Below, piece by piece: positions 1 to 7,173 of a DNA stretch of 64,000 nt (the first letter of the stretch is position 1; every line of letters starts with the position of its first letter). Source of the stretch: Bacillus_BA fengqiuensis (GTDB taxonomy: Bacteria; Bacillota; Bacilli; Bacillales; Bacillaceae_H); assembly GCA_030813035.1 (NCBI GenBank), contig JAUSTV010000006.1; one strand, 5' to 3'. The position numbers and the translations under genes are program-made. The notes under the pieces were generated by a model, which was not told the origin of the DNA, ran no database searches, and saw only the letters and a program-made list of their open reading frames with translations.

Positions 1-93
1 ATCTCTACGTCAAACTTAATTGAACCGCCGTATACCGAACGGTACGTACGGTGGTGTGAGAGGTCGGGGGCTAGCCGCCCCCTCCTACTCGAT
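1..93 (+). mobile_element. 3' end of a group II intron (domains V and VI)
   Basis: Positions 24-36 and 41-55 form a long stem capped by GAAC with an offset CGT on the 3' side, as in the catalytic domain V of bacterial group II introns. Positions 58-90 form a second GC-rich hairpin with an unpaired A at about 87, the place of the branch-point A of domain VI. The likely 3' splice site is the AT at 92-93. The intron body and any reverse transcriptase lie upstream, outside the window. No intact reading frame follows directly, so the disrupted host sequence is not identified. Structure is seen; splicing is inferred. Confidence 0.75.
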
Positions 94-307
94 TTCCACT
101 AACGGGTTTAGTTAAATAAGACCTACGGGAAGATGTAGATGGCCTATAGATATTAAAAGGGGTGGGGGATGCGTCTACAGCAATAAGAAGAAGTAAGATG
201 AAATCAGGAGGGTGAACACATCTGCGCCTACAATCTTTTGTGAAATACAACGAGCGTGAGAAGAGAGAAGGTGTAGCCTTCACACATTACGCCACTACTG
301 CGCTTAA

Positions 308-448
308 AGACAACTTCAGCTAGGTATTGATGTATTCAATTCGATTGAAGATGTGTTGGCAGTTGATTTTGACACCTATATCTTCTGTCCCGAAGGGGAT
401 GTAATTGAGTTTTACCATGAGGGTCAAATAATGATAGGGTTTGTTTGA
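308..448 (+). pseudogene. Coding-like remnant, 46 codons without a start
   Basis: An open frame without start codon or ribosome binding site encodes acidic, protein-like sequence (GIDVFNSIEDVLAVDFDTY then FCPEGDVIEFYHEG) and stops at 446-448. The upstream part is broken by stops in all frames. The composition recalls small cytoplasmic immunity proteins, but no family is recognised. It is most likely the tail of a decayed gene next to the intron. Confidence 0.35.
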
Positions 449-483
449 TAAAGGAGCAATTTTACCCCAAAGGAGGGAGAAGA

Positions 484-1173
484 ATGGTTGAATCAAAATT
501 ATTTACAGCGCTTTATTTCTCAAAGAATCCCTTATGGCAGGGGAAGTTAAAGAAGAAGATAAAAGGTTTTACTTTAGATCACTCCGAACAAATTGGTGAC
601 AAAGTGTATCATTTGAGGTTTCGCAAGGAGAATAGCTATATAAACGCCTTTTATTTTCAAGAGTACAAATATTTGTTTGTAGAGGTTAATGAATTATACC
701 CTACATTTAAACATGGTTTTGGACCTTTGGGTGTACAGATATGGGAGGCAGGTATGGATGCATTCTTGCTCGATTTAGCTCCAGAGACAGTTATTAGGGA
801 ATTGAGTTCTGAAATCGAAAATAATGGCTATGATGAGGAAGCGGCATCTCCGCTTTGTCATATTTACGGGCAACAAATGTGGCATGATGATGCTTTTATT
901 GTTGGTAATGTAACAGCCTTAAGAGAACTGAAGGATGCGATTGAGAGTGCTTTGAAATATGGGGAATCTAAAGCAACTTTATTTCCTTCTGATGGAGAAG
1001 GCTATCACCTATACATATCTTGCTTAGACAGTGAATGCGAGGATAAAGATTGGCAGGACTTACAATTACCGTATCATGATCGTGAATGCTATGTTCCAGA
1101 TAACGAGAGAGAAACAGAACCATATAAGCTTCTAAAGAAATATAAACATTTTTTCGATGATGAGAGGAAATGA
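484..1173 (+). CDS. Hypothetical protein, 229 aa (possible immunity-type protein)
   Basis: I do not recognise the family. The start at 484 is chosen because AAAGGAGG at 469-476 lies 7 nt before ATG; a TTG at 445 has no such site. The product is soluble, acidic and rich in aromatic residues, with no signal peptide or membrane segment. It ends in a charged stretch (LLKKYKHFFDDERK). It stands alone among gene remnants downstream of a group II intron, a setting typical of orphan immunity genes left by polymorphic toxin loci. That role is inference from context only. Confidence 0.6.
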   Translation: MVESKLFTALYFSKNPLWQGKLKKKIKGFTLDHSEQIGDKVYHLRFRKENSYINAFYFQEYKYLFVEVNELYPTFKHGFGPLGVQIWEAGMDAFLLDLAPETVIRELSSEIENNGYDEEAASPLCHIYGQQMWHDDAFIVGNVTALRELKDAIESALKYGESKATLFPSDGEGYHLYISCLDSECEDKDWQDLQLPYHDRECYVPDNERETEPYKLLKKYKHFFDDERK

Positions 1174-1218
1174 ATCATCAAAGTAATGCAGTGCATTAGA
1201 GGTGTGGAGGATAGCTGG

Positions 1219-1275
1219 ATGGATTGGATAGAGATAAAGAAGAGCGAAGATGTAAATGAGAGAAGCACCTCTTAA
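1219..1275 (+). pseudogene. Truncated start of a small gene (18 codons)
   Basis: A strong GGAGG at 1206-1210 lies 8 nt before ATG at 1219, but the frame stops after 18 codons (MDWIEIKKSEDVNERSTS). Good initiation signals followed at once by a stop suggest the 5' remnant of a deleted gene. The family is not recognised. Confidence 0.35.
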
Positions 1276-1414
1276 AAGTCCACAGTTTTCTATAAAGATA
1301 TAGTTTGCACCTGTATATTATTTTAGTTTTAATTGAGCTAATTAACCTTTACGAATCTTTAACAAGGACTACTTTCTTGTATGCAGAACTCCTTCTACTA
1401 AGGAGAGTGATTAG

Positions 1415-1618
1415 ATGAACAAGATAAGAAGTACAGGCCGATTTTATTTACTTGAAAACAGAAAAATGATGACCATTGAAATCCTGCGTGCTGGAAGAGA
1501 ATATGATGCTTGTGCTTGGTATGACCTTGAATCTGGAATATATGGACAATCGAGAAGTTTAAGTGTGAAAAAGGCGGTATATATAGCTATTCGCCGATTA
1601 AAAGAAATGAGTACATAG
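1415..1618 (+). CDS. Hypothetical protein, 67 aa
   Basis: The start is supported by AAGGAG 9 nt upstream. The small basic protein has no membrane segment; its C-terminus (KKAVYIAIRRLKEM) would form an amphipathic helix. It is monocistronic and is followed by a terminator-like hairpin at 1644-1685. I do not recognise the family, and a role cannot be given. Confidence 0.5.
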   Translation: MNKIRSTGRFYLLENRKMMTIEILRAGREYDACAWYDLESGIYGQSRSLSVKKAVYIAIRRLKEMST

Positions 1619-1643
1619 AAATTTAAAGACAGAGGTTATAAGA

Positions 1644-1685
1644 AAACTGAACGAGCAGAACATGCTTGTTTGTTTAGTTTTTTCA
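1644..1685 (+). terminator. Probable rho-independent terminator
   Basis: AAACTGAACGAGCA pairs, with G-U pairs and a small bulge, with TGCTTGTTTG...AGTTT, and a T-rich run follows. It lies 26 nt after the 67-aa gene. Confidence 0.55.
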
Positions 1686-1710
1686 TTTCTTTTGATATGT
1701 TTACATAAAA

Positions 1711-1740
1711 ATATGTTCTAATTGATCAATTAGAACATAT
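1711..1740. repeat. Perfect 30-bp palindrome
   Basis: ATATGTTCTAATTGA is followed directly by its exact reverse complement, with no loop and no T-run. The symmetry with zero spacing looks more like a protein-binding site or mobile-element end than a terminator. It sits in a gene-free stretch. Confidence 0.8.
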
Positions 1741-2002
1741 TCACAATCTTCAAATGACATGTTTGCTTATGTGGTTGACTATGAAGACTAGACACTCCTT
1801 TTCCAATGCATCTATTTATCGTAATCGAGTAGTGAAAAATTTGAATGTCATCATCAATGAAGCCTCTAGGGGCAGCTTGCAAAATCATTAGTGGAAAGGT
1901 TAATGGCTGGCTTGTTTCTTCTATAAATAGCAAGCTCAAGAGAATGCATACTGGCTACATACAACCCATTTTCTTTTTTAAGAAACCATAGTATAATAGT
2001 AA
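1741..2002. other. Intergenic sequence without recognisable gene
   Basis: Open frames here lack ribosome binding sites and look non-coding. No RNA gene or element end was recognised. Confidence 0.5.
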
Positions 2003-2176
2003 GTAATTGGTAAAAGATTAATCTGGTCAAGGTCATTGATTATCGGCCACAAACCCAGTAAATACGGCAAGCAGGCAACGAAAAAACGAAAGCTCTTTAA
2101 CGGATTCATCGAAACGGATTATTATCAGTATTGGGGAAAACGTCCGCCGAGAAACACGGATGCGGAGCGGGTTTGA
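2003..2176 (+). pseudogene. Coding-like remnant with basic C-terminal tail
   Basis: An open frame of 57 codons has no start codon. It encodes a lysine-rich, protein-like C-terminus (GHKPSKYGKQATKKRKLFNG, then FIETDYYQYWGKRPPRN), and a terminator follows 39 nt after the stop. This looks like the preserved 3' end of a deleted gene. The family is not recognised. Confidence 0.35.
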
Positions 2177-2214
2177 GGACTGGCAAGTATAATTAGATAA
2201 AAATATGCTCGGAT

Positions 2215-2247
2215 AAGGAGATTCCTAAATTAGGGAGTCTCCTTTTT
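2215..2247 (+). terminator. Rho-independent terminator
   Basis: AAGGAGA..CCT pairs with AGG..TCTCCTT around an AT-rich loop, then a T-run. It would end the gene whose 3' remnant lies just upstream. Confidence 0.7.
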
Positions 2248-2499
2248 CGTTATTGTCGAGGAAATGAAGGATAGGGTTCTTTTAATTCCTTAACCTTTCT
2301 TTTATTTACTAGGATTATGTCGAACTATATGTAAATAAAAGAGTTGTTGATCAGCAGAGTAAGTACAAATTAATTTAATTAATCTATGTTCTAAAAGAAA
2401 AACTTGAAATATAAGTAGGCACACAAGAAAATCTTGAAATACCTTTCAATAGCTCATCGTTTTACAGATTGAGAAAACAAAAAAGGAAGATGCGGGATA

Positions 2500-2730
2500 A
2501 TGGCATATATGAAACAACTAGCAGCGTTGATGGTAGTGATGGGATTATTGGCAGGGTGCGGGACAGAAACGAATGTAGCGGAAGAACAGGAAAGGCCAGC
2601 TGCACAGGAGCCGGCGGTAGAGGAAGCAAATGAGACGCGGGTTTTTATTCGCGTCTCATTTGTTGAGTGTAATCTCTTTCAATATATAGAAGCAAAAGGG
2701 CCTATGCTCTATTTTGTTCCGTTCATTTAA
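2500..2730 (+). CDS. Truncated lipoprotein (signal peptide plus short acidic tail)
   Basis: The first 20 residues form a lipoprotein signal with lipobox LLAGC (lipidated Cys at residue 20), then an acidic Glu/Ala-rich linker as in many Bacillus surface lipoproteins. The frame then runs through a GC-rich hairpin at 2626-2663 that looks like a terminator, so residues after about 45 are probably not native. A ribosome binding site (GGAAG) precedes the ATG. Likely a lipoprotein that lost its folded domain by deletion; a short functional lipopeptide cannot be excluded. The original family is unknown. Confidence 0.5.
   Translation: MAYMKQLAALMVVMGLLAGCGTETNVAEEQERPAAQEPAVEEANETRVFIRVSFVECNLFQYIEAKGPMLYFVPFI
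2626..2663 (+). terminator. Terminator-like hairpin inside the truncated lipoprotein frame
   Basis: CAAATGAGACGCG pairs with CGCGTCTCATTTG around a T-rich loop, then TT. Its place inside the reading frame supports truncation of the gene. Confidence 0.65.
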
Positions 2731-2821
2731 CTGAAATTCATATTGAAGGAATAAAGTGAGGAAACAAGGCATATATTGATAGTATTTAGAAAAAGTTAAG
2801 ATGGCAAAGGAGGATGTCACG

Positions 2822-3016
2822 ATGACAAAAGGACAAATGGATTTTTCGATGATTCATCAAGCACTGCAGCATAGCTATCAGCATCTTTTAATGTCAGGTG
2901 ACGGGGTTTCACCGTCCACTTTAAACGAGCTTCAGCAAGCGCAAGAAGATTTGCAATCCGCCATGTCGTTAGCGACAAACATTGATAAGAAATACTTGCC
3001 GTATACAACTACATGA
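2822..3016 (+). CDS. Small helical hypothetical protein, 64 aa
   Basis: Start at ATG 2822, 8 nt after AAAGGAGG (2806-2813); an ATG at 2801 lies upstream of that site. The product is a hydrophilic, Gln-rich helical protein with no membrane segment. It resembles the small DUF families common in sporulating Bacillaceae and is similar in style to the genes at 24786 and 39449. It converges with the reverse-strand gene at 3087 and shares a hairpin terminator with it. Function unknown. Confidence 0.7.
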   Translation: MTKGQMDFSMIHQALQHSYQHLLMSGDGVSPSTLNELQQAQEDLQSAMSLATNIDKKYLPYTTT

Positions 3017-3054
3017 GAAAATGTCCTGGCGCTGCGCCAGGACATTTTCTTTTT
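3016..3054. terminator. Bidirectional rho-independent terminator
   Basis: AAAATGTCCTGGCGC pairs perfectly with its complement, with a T-run on the right and an A-run on the left. It serves the converging genes at 2822 (+) and 3087 (-). Confidence 0.85.
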
Positions 3055-3086
3055 GTGTGGGTTAAAGTCAATTCTTGTGCTCACTC

Positions 3087-3242
3087 TTACTTTTCCTTAT
3101 TTGAAAGCTCTTGTTCCACACTTTTAATTTTTTCTGTATCCACCCCAGTCAGAGTCCCTCCATTGGCAACATTTTCAAGTGCTTGGGCGATTGTACTCGT
3201 AAAATTCATTCTGTCTTCTGCGATGTGTTGGTTCTTTGACAT
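3087..3242 (-). CDS. Small hydrophilic protein, 51 aa
   Basis: Read on the reverse strand from ATG at 3242 with AAAGGAG (3251-3257) 8 nt upstream; an ATG 6 nt earlier is too close to that site. The product starts MSKNQHIAEDRMNFTSTIAQ and continues ALENVANGG. It is charged, without Cys or membrane segment. Size and style fit small proteins of spore formers, but I cannot assign a family. Confidence 0.6.
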   Translation of the reverse strand: MSKNQHIAEDRMNFTSTIAQALENVANGGTLTGVDTEKIKSVEQELSNKEK

Positions 3243-3365
3243 TTTCATCTCTCCTTTCTGTCATTCATTAGTTTTTTCTTATTGTGAAGGCACATACGTC
3301 CTTAACGCTTTTTTGCTTAAACAAATCGCCTATCTTATAATATAGTCGGCGGTTAAGTGGGAATA

Positions 3366-3394
3366 TTGACAATTTGTGCGTAATGATGGATAAT
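3366..3394 (+). promoter_or_regulatory. Sigma-A promoter of ypvA
   Basis: TTGACA (3366-3371) and GATAAT (3389-3394) are separated by exactly 17 nt. Transcription would start near 3401, so in-frame starts at 3374 and 3383 cannot be used and the ATG at 3437 is favoured. Confidence 0.75.
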
Positions 3395-3436
3395 TATGTT
3401 TTGTTTAATTCGACTTTAATGAAGGAGTATCCTTAC

Positions 3437-5371
3437 ATGATTAGAGAACGGTTACCTTTTGCACTTGAACCAAAAGAAAATTTTTTTGATAAATTAAATG
3501 AATGGATCGGCGATGTATTTTATGATTTGCTGCCGGATGCAGGTTTAGAGCTTCGGGATGAACAAATTTTCATGGCGTTCCAAGTCGAGCGTGCGTTTAA
3601 AGAGAAAAAGATTATGTTTGCGGAAGCAGGGGTTGGAACGGGAAAAACCCTTGTATACTTGCTGTACGCTCTTTGCTATGCCCGTTATACAGGTAAGCCG
3701 GCCATTATTGCCTGTGCGGATGAGACGTTAATTGAACAGCTTGTAAAAAAAGAAGGGGACATTGTTAAACTTTCTACTATTTTAGGGTTGAATATTGATG
3801 TTCGCCTGGCTAAATCCCAAGAACAATATCTTTGCTTAAAGAAACTGGACGATGTCACGATGCGCACGGATAGCAACAACATCGAAGAAATCTATGATTC
3901 GCTTCCGCCGTTTGTGCACGAGCATGGGGCGATGCAGGCGTTTTATCATTATGGTGACCGTAAAGAATATCCTCATTTAGCGGATGACGAGTGGAGACAA
4001 GTAAACTGGGATTCATTCCAGGATTGTTCTTCATGTGACCAGCGTCATCGCTGCGGTTTAACGCTGTCACGCGATCATTATCGTAAATCGGCTGATTTAA
4101 TCATTTGTTCGCATGATTTTTATATGGAACATGTATGGACATATGAGGCTCGCAAGCGGGAAGGTCAATTGCCATTGCTTCCTGAAAGCTGTGCGGTCGT
4201 GTTTGACGAAGGGCATCTATTGGAATTTGCGGCTCAAAAAGCGTTAACGTATCGCGTGCAGGAGCGAACATTGGAAAACTTGTTGACACGTTTGCTCGAA
4301 AATGATGTGAGGGAAGAGTTTGCGTTCAAGGTGGAGCGCGCTATCGAAGTGTACGGTAGGTTTTTTGACGTGTTAAATGCTTCAGCGAAAACTATTCCAG
4401 GTTCCAATCGTAAAGAAATTACATTAAATAAAGATCTTTCCGATGCGGCTGGACATTTGCTTGCTTTATTGGAACAAATAGGGAATGAAATGGTATTTGA
4501 AAGTGAAACATATACGATTGAAGACTACGCGTTGAAAATTGTAGACGAATATTTGGATCAAATCGATTATTCGATTCATCTCTTTTTAGAGAATGAAAAT
4601 GCTATTTACTGGGCTGAAGAGCATGAAGGGGAGTTAACGCTTGTTGTGATGCCGCAAGCGGTGAAAGACATCCTGAAAGAGAAAGTGTTCTCTAAAAAAA
4701 TTCCTTATTTATTCACGTCTGCTACGCTGTCGGACAATCAATCCTTTGACTATTTGGCGTATAGTTTAGGAATCTCTGACTACCTCTCTTTTTCTGTCGA
4801 GTCACCGTTTGACTACGAAGAACAGATGAATTTAACAATCAAGCGAGTGGCCCATGATGAAATGTCATTTGCCGACAAGTTTGAAATGAGCATGAATATG
4901 ATCGAGAAAACAAATGGACGTGCTCTTTTGCTATTTAATAGTAAAGAGGAATTAATGCAGTTTAAAACTGCGGTTGCTCATGAGAATCAATACACATTCT
5001 TGTTTGAGGGTGACCAAGAAATCAGTGAGCTTGTATCGCGATTCCAGCAGGAAGAAGAAACGATTCTTTGCGCCGTTCATTTATGGGAGGGGCTGGATAT
5101 CCCGGGACCGTCTCTTTCTAATGTCATCATATGGTCGCTTCCGTATCCGCCGAATGATCCGGTATTCCAAGCGAAGCGAAACCAAGTGGCCGATCCGTTC
5201 TGGGATGCAGAGATGCCGTATATGCTGCTTCGCTTGAAGCAAGGTGTGGGGCGTCTAGTTCGTTCTCATAACGATAAAGGGTATGTGACCATTTTTGTTC
5301 CTTCTAATATTGAGGAAGAAGTATTGAATATCATCACCTCTAACTTGCCGACGACGCCAGAAGTGATATAA
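3437..5371 (+). CDS. ypvA: DinG/XPD-family ATP-dependent helicase YpvA
   Basis: A superfamily 2 helicase of the DinG/XPD type, 644 aa. Walker A GVGTGKT lies at about residue 65, a DEAH-box variant (VVFDEGH) at about 255, and motif VI (QGVGRLVRS) near the C-terminus. Four Cys between motifs I and II (YLCLKK, then CSSCDQRHRC) fit the Fe-S cluster position of XPD/DinG enzymes. Likely a 5'-3' DNA helicase in repair or replication. ATG 3437 has AAGGAG 9 nt upstream and follows the promoter at 3366. Gene order with ypwA matches Bacillus. Confidence 0.9.
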   Translation: MIRERLPFALEPKENFFDKLNEWIGDVFYDLLPDAGLELRDEQIFMAFQVERAFKEKKIMFAEAGVGTGKTLVYLLYALCYARYTGKPAIIACADETLIEQLVKKEGDIVKLSTILGLNIDVRLAKSQEQYLCLKKLDDVTMRTDSNNIEEIYDSLPPFVHEHGAMQAFYHYGDRKEYPHLADDEWRQVNWDSFQDCSSCDQRHRCGLTLSRDHYRKSADLIICSHDFYMEHVWTYEARKREGQLPLLPESCAVVFDEGHLLEFAAQKALTYRVQERTLENLLTRLLENDVREEFAFKVERAIEVYGRFFDVLNASAKTIPGSNRKEITLNKDLSDAAGHLLALLEQIGNEMVFESETYTIEDYALKIVDEYLDQIDYSIHLFLENENAIYWAEEHEGELTLVVMPQAVKDILKEKVFSKKIPYLFTSATLSDNQSFDYLAYSLGISDYLSFSVESPFDYEEQMNLTIKRVAHDEMSFADKFEMSMNMIEKTNGRALLLFNSKEELMQFKTAVAHENQYTFLFEGDQEISELVSRFQQEEETILCAVHLWEGLDIPGPSLSNVIIWSLPYPPNDPVFQAKRNQVADPFWDAEMPYMLLRLKQGVGRLVRSHNDKGYVTIFVPSNIEEEVLNIITSNLPTTPEVI

Positions 5372-5386
5372 ACACTATAAGTACCG

Positions 5387-5418
5387 ACCGCTGCCTATGT
5401 GCAGCGGTTTTCTTTTAG
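5387..5418 (+). terminator. Terminator after ypvA
   Basis: ACCGCTGC pairs with GCAGCGGT, followed by TTTCTTTT, 15 nt after the stop codon. Confidence 0.8.
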
Positions 5419-5475
5419 TTTAAATGAAAGGTATGGTAAAATTATCTAGAAAACTTTTTGATAGGGGGAAGTAAA

Positions 5476-7005
5476 TTGACGAAAGAAACCGTACTTTTAG
5501 CAGAAAAACAATTTATGGATTATGTCAAAAAAATGACGGCTTATAATGAAGCTATCGGTGTGATGTTTTGGGATTTGCGTACAGGTGCCCCGAAAAAAGG
5601 AGTGGAGCAACGCTCAGAAGTCATTGGAATGCTTTCATCGGAAGTTTTCAATATGTCCACGTCAGAAGAAATGGCAGCCTTCCTTACGGAGTTGAATACA
5701 GAAGAAGCCAAGGGGCATACGTCGGAATTGACAAAGAAAATGTTGGCCGAATGCCAAAAAGAATATGACCGCAATAAAAAAATTCCTGCCGCAGAATATA
5801 AAGAGTACATAATTTTATCATCAAAATCGGAATCAGCCTGGGAAGAAGCAAAAGAACGATCTGATTTTGCGATGTTCCAGCCATATTTAGAACAAATTGT
5901 GGAATATAAAAAGAAGTTTGTAGAGTATTGGGGATATGAAGGGAACAAATACAATACCCTTTTGGATATGTACGAGCCGGGTGTGACAGTTGAAGTAATT
6001 GATCGTGTGTTTGAACAACTGCGTGAGCGTATCGTCCCGCTTGTCCAACAAATCGCCAATTCACCGAATAAACCGGATATCTCCTTTTTATACCGCTCTT
6101 TTCCGAAAGAACAGCAGCGAGAGTTCAGCCGCGCTATTTTAAAGGAGCTTGGATATGACTTTCAAGCGGGGCGCCTTGATGAAACGGTGCATCCGTTTGC
6201 GACGGGGCTGAATCCTGGAGATGTTCGGATTACAACGAAATATGACGAGAGCGATTTCCGTACCGCCATTTTTGGAACGATTCATGAATGCGGTCATGCG
6301 CTTTACGAACAGAACATTTCAAAAGCGTTAATCGGCACGAACTTGTGTGATGGGACATCCATGGGAATCCATGAATCCCAGTCGTTATTTTTTGAAAAGT
6401 TCATCGGTAAAAACTATTCATTCTGGAAACGGAATTACGATGTGTTAAAACAATATACTCCGGGTCAGTTTGATAATGTGTCATTGGATGATTTTTATCG
6501 GGCGGTTAATGAGTCCAAACCTTCTCTCATCCGTATTGAAGCAGATGAACTCACCTATCCTCTCCATATCATGATTCGTTATGAAATTGAAAAGGGTCTT
6601 ATTAACGGAGAGATGGAAGTCAAAGACTTACCACAAATTTGGAATGATAAATACGAAGAATATTTAGGGATTCGTCCTGAAAGTGATGCCGAAGGGGTAT
6701 TACAGGATGTCCATTGGTCGGGCGGAGATTTCGGTTACTTTCCTTCTTATGCGCTCGGCTACATGTACGCAGCGCAATTGAAACAGGCCATTTTAAAGGA
6801 CCTTCCTGACTTCGATCAACTAATTGAACAGGGAAAAGTGGATGAAATCCGTCAATGGCTCACCTACCATATCCATCAATACGGTAAGACAAAGCAGCCG
6901 CTGGAAATCCTTCAAGATGTAACTGGAGAAGGATTGAATGCACAATATTTAATCGATTACCTGGAAGAGAAATATCGCCGCATTTATCAGATTCAATCCA
7001 CATAA
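5476..7005 (+). CDS. ypwA: Metallocarboxypeptidase YpwA, M32 family
   Basis: An M32 zinc carboxypeptidase, 509 aa, which removes C-terminal residues from peptides in the cytoplasm. The zinc motif HECGH is at about residue 272, followed by GIHESQSL and the C-terminal DVHWSGGDFGYFPSY segment typical of the family. The start is a TTG at 5476 with GGGGGA 6 nt upstream; an earlier TTG at 5458 has no site. It follows ypvA and precedes the oxidase genes on the other strand, with a strong terminator between. Confidence 0.93.
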   Translation: MTKETVLLAEKQFMDYVKKMTAYNEAIGVMFWDLRTGAPKKGVEQRSEVIGMLSSEVFNMSTSEEMAAFLTELNTEEAKGHTSELTKKMLAECQKEYDRNKKIPAAEYKEYIILSSKSESAWEEAKERSDFAMFQPYLEQIVEYKKKFVEYWGYEGNKYNTLLDMYEPGVTVEVIDRVFEQLRERIVPLVQQIANSPNKPDISFLYRSFPKEQQREFSRAILKELGYDFQAGRLDETVHPFATGLNPGDVRITTKYDESDFRTAIFGTIHECGHALYEQNISKALIGTNLCDGTSMGIHESQSLFFEKFIGKNYSFWKRNYDVLKQYTPGQFDNVSLDDFYRAVNESKPSLIRIEADELTYPLHIMIRYEIEKGLINGEMEVKDLPQIWNDKYEEYLGIRPESDAEGVLQDVHWSGGDFGYFPSYALGYMYAAQLKQAILKDLPDFDQLIEQGKVDEIRQWLTYHIHQYGKTKQPLEILQDVTGEGLNAQYLIDYLEEKYRRIYQIQST

Positions 7006-7050
7006 ATCATTGGACATGGATAAAACCATCCATGTCCAATGATTTCGTTT
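7006..7050 (+). terminator. Terminator after ypwA
   Basis: A 15-bp perfect stem (ATCATTGGACATGGA and its complement) starts at the stop codon of ypwA and is followed by TTTCGTTT. Confidence 0.85.
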
Positions 7051-7139
7051 ATGGGTTATTCAAGATGAAAGAACAAAAAGACCATGAATAGTATAAAAAG
7101 CGAAATGTCATATTAAAGAATCAATGCAGATTTAAAGCT

Positions 7140-7170
7140 AAAAAGTCTCCCAAAACATGGGAGACTTTTT
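7140..7170 (-). terminator. Terminator of the cba oxidase operon
   Basis: AAAAAGTCTCCC pairs with GGGAGACTTTTT around an 8-nt loop. It lies just after the stop of cbaA on the reverse strand and is also usable from the other side. Confidence 0.85.
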
Positions 7171-7173
7171 GAT

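Noticed and set aside
71..283. Reverse-strand frame of 70 codons over the intron end
   Set aside because: It covers the intron domain VI hairpin and has no ribosome binding site; composition is not protein-like.
1730..1939. Reverse-strand frame of 69 codons
   Set aside because: No ribosome binding site, and it starts in sequence without coding character.
5541..6059. 172-codon reverse frame opposite ypwA
   Set aside because: Codon shadow of ypwA; Ser-rich antisense translation without start signals.
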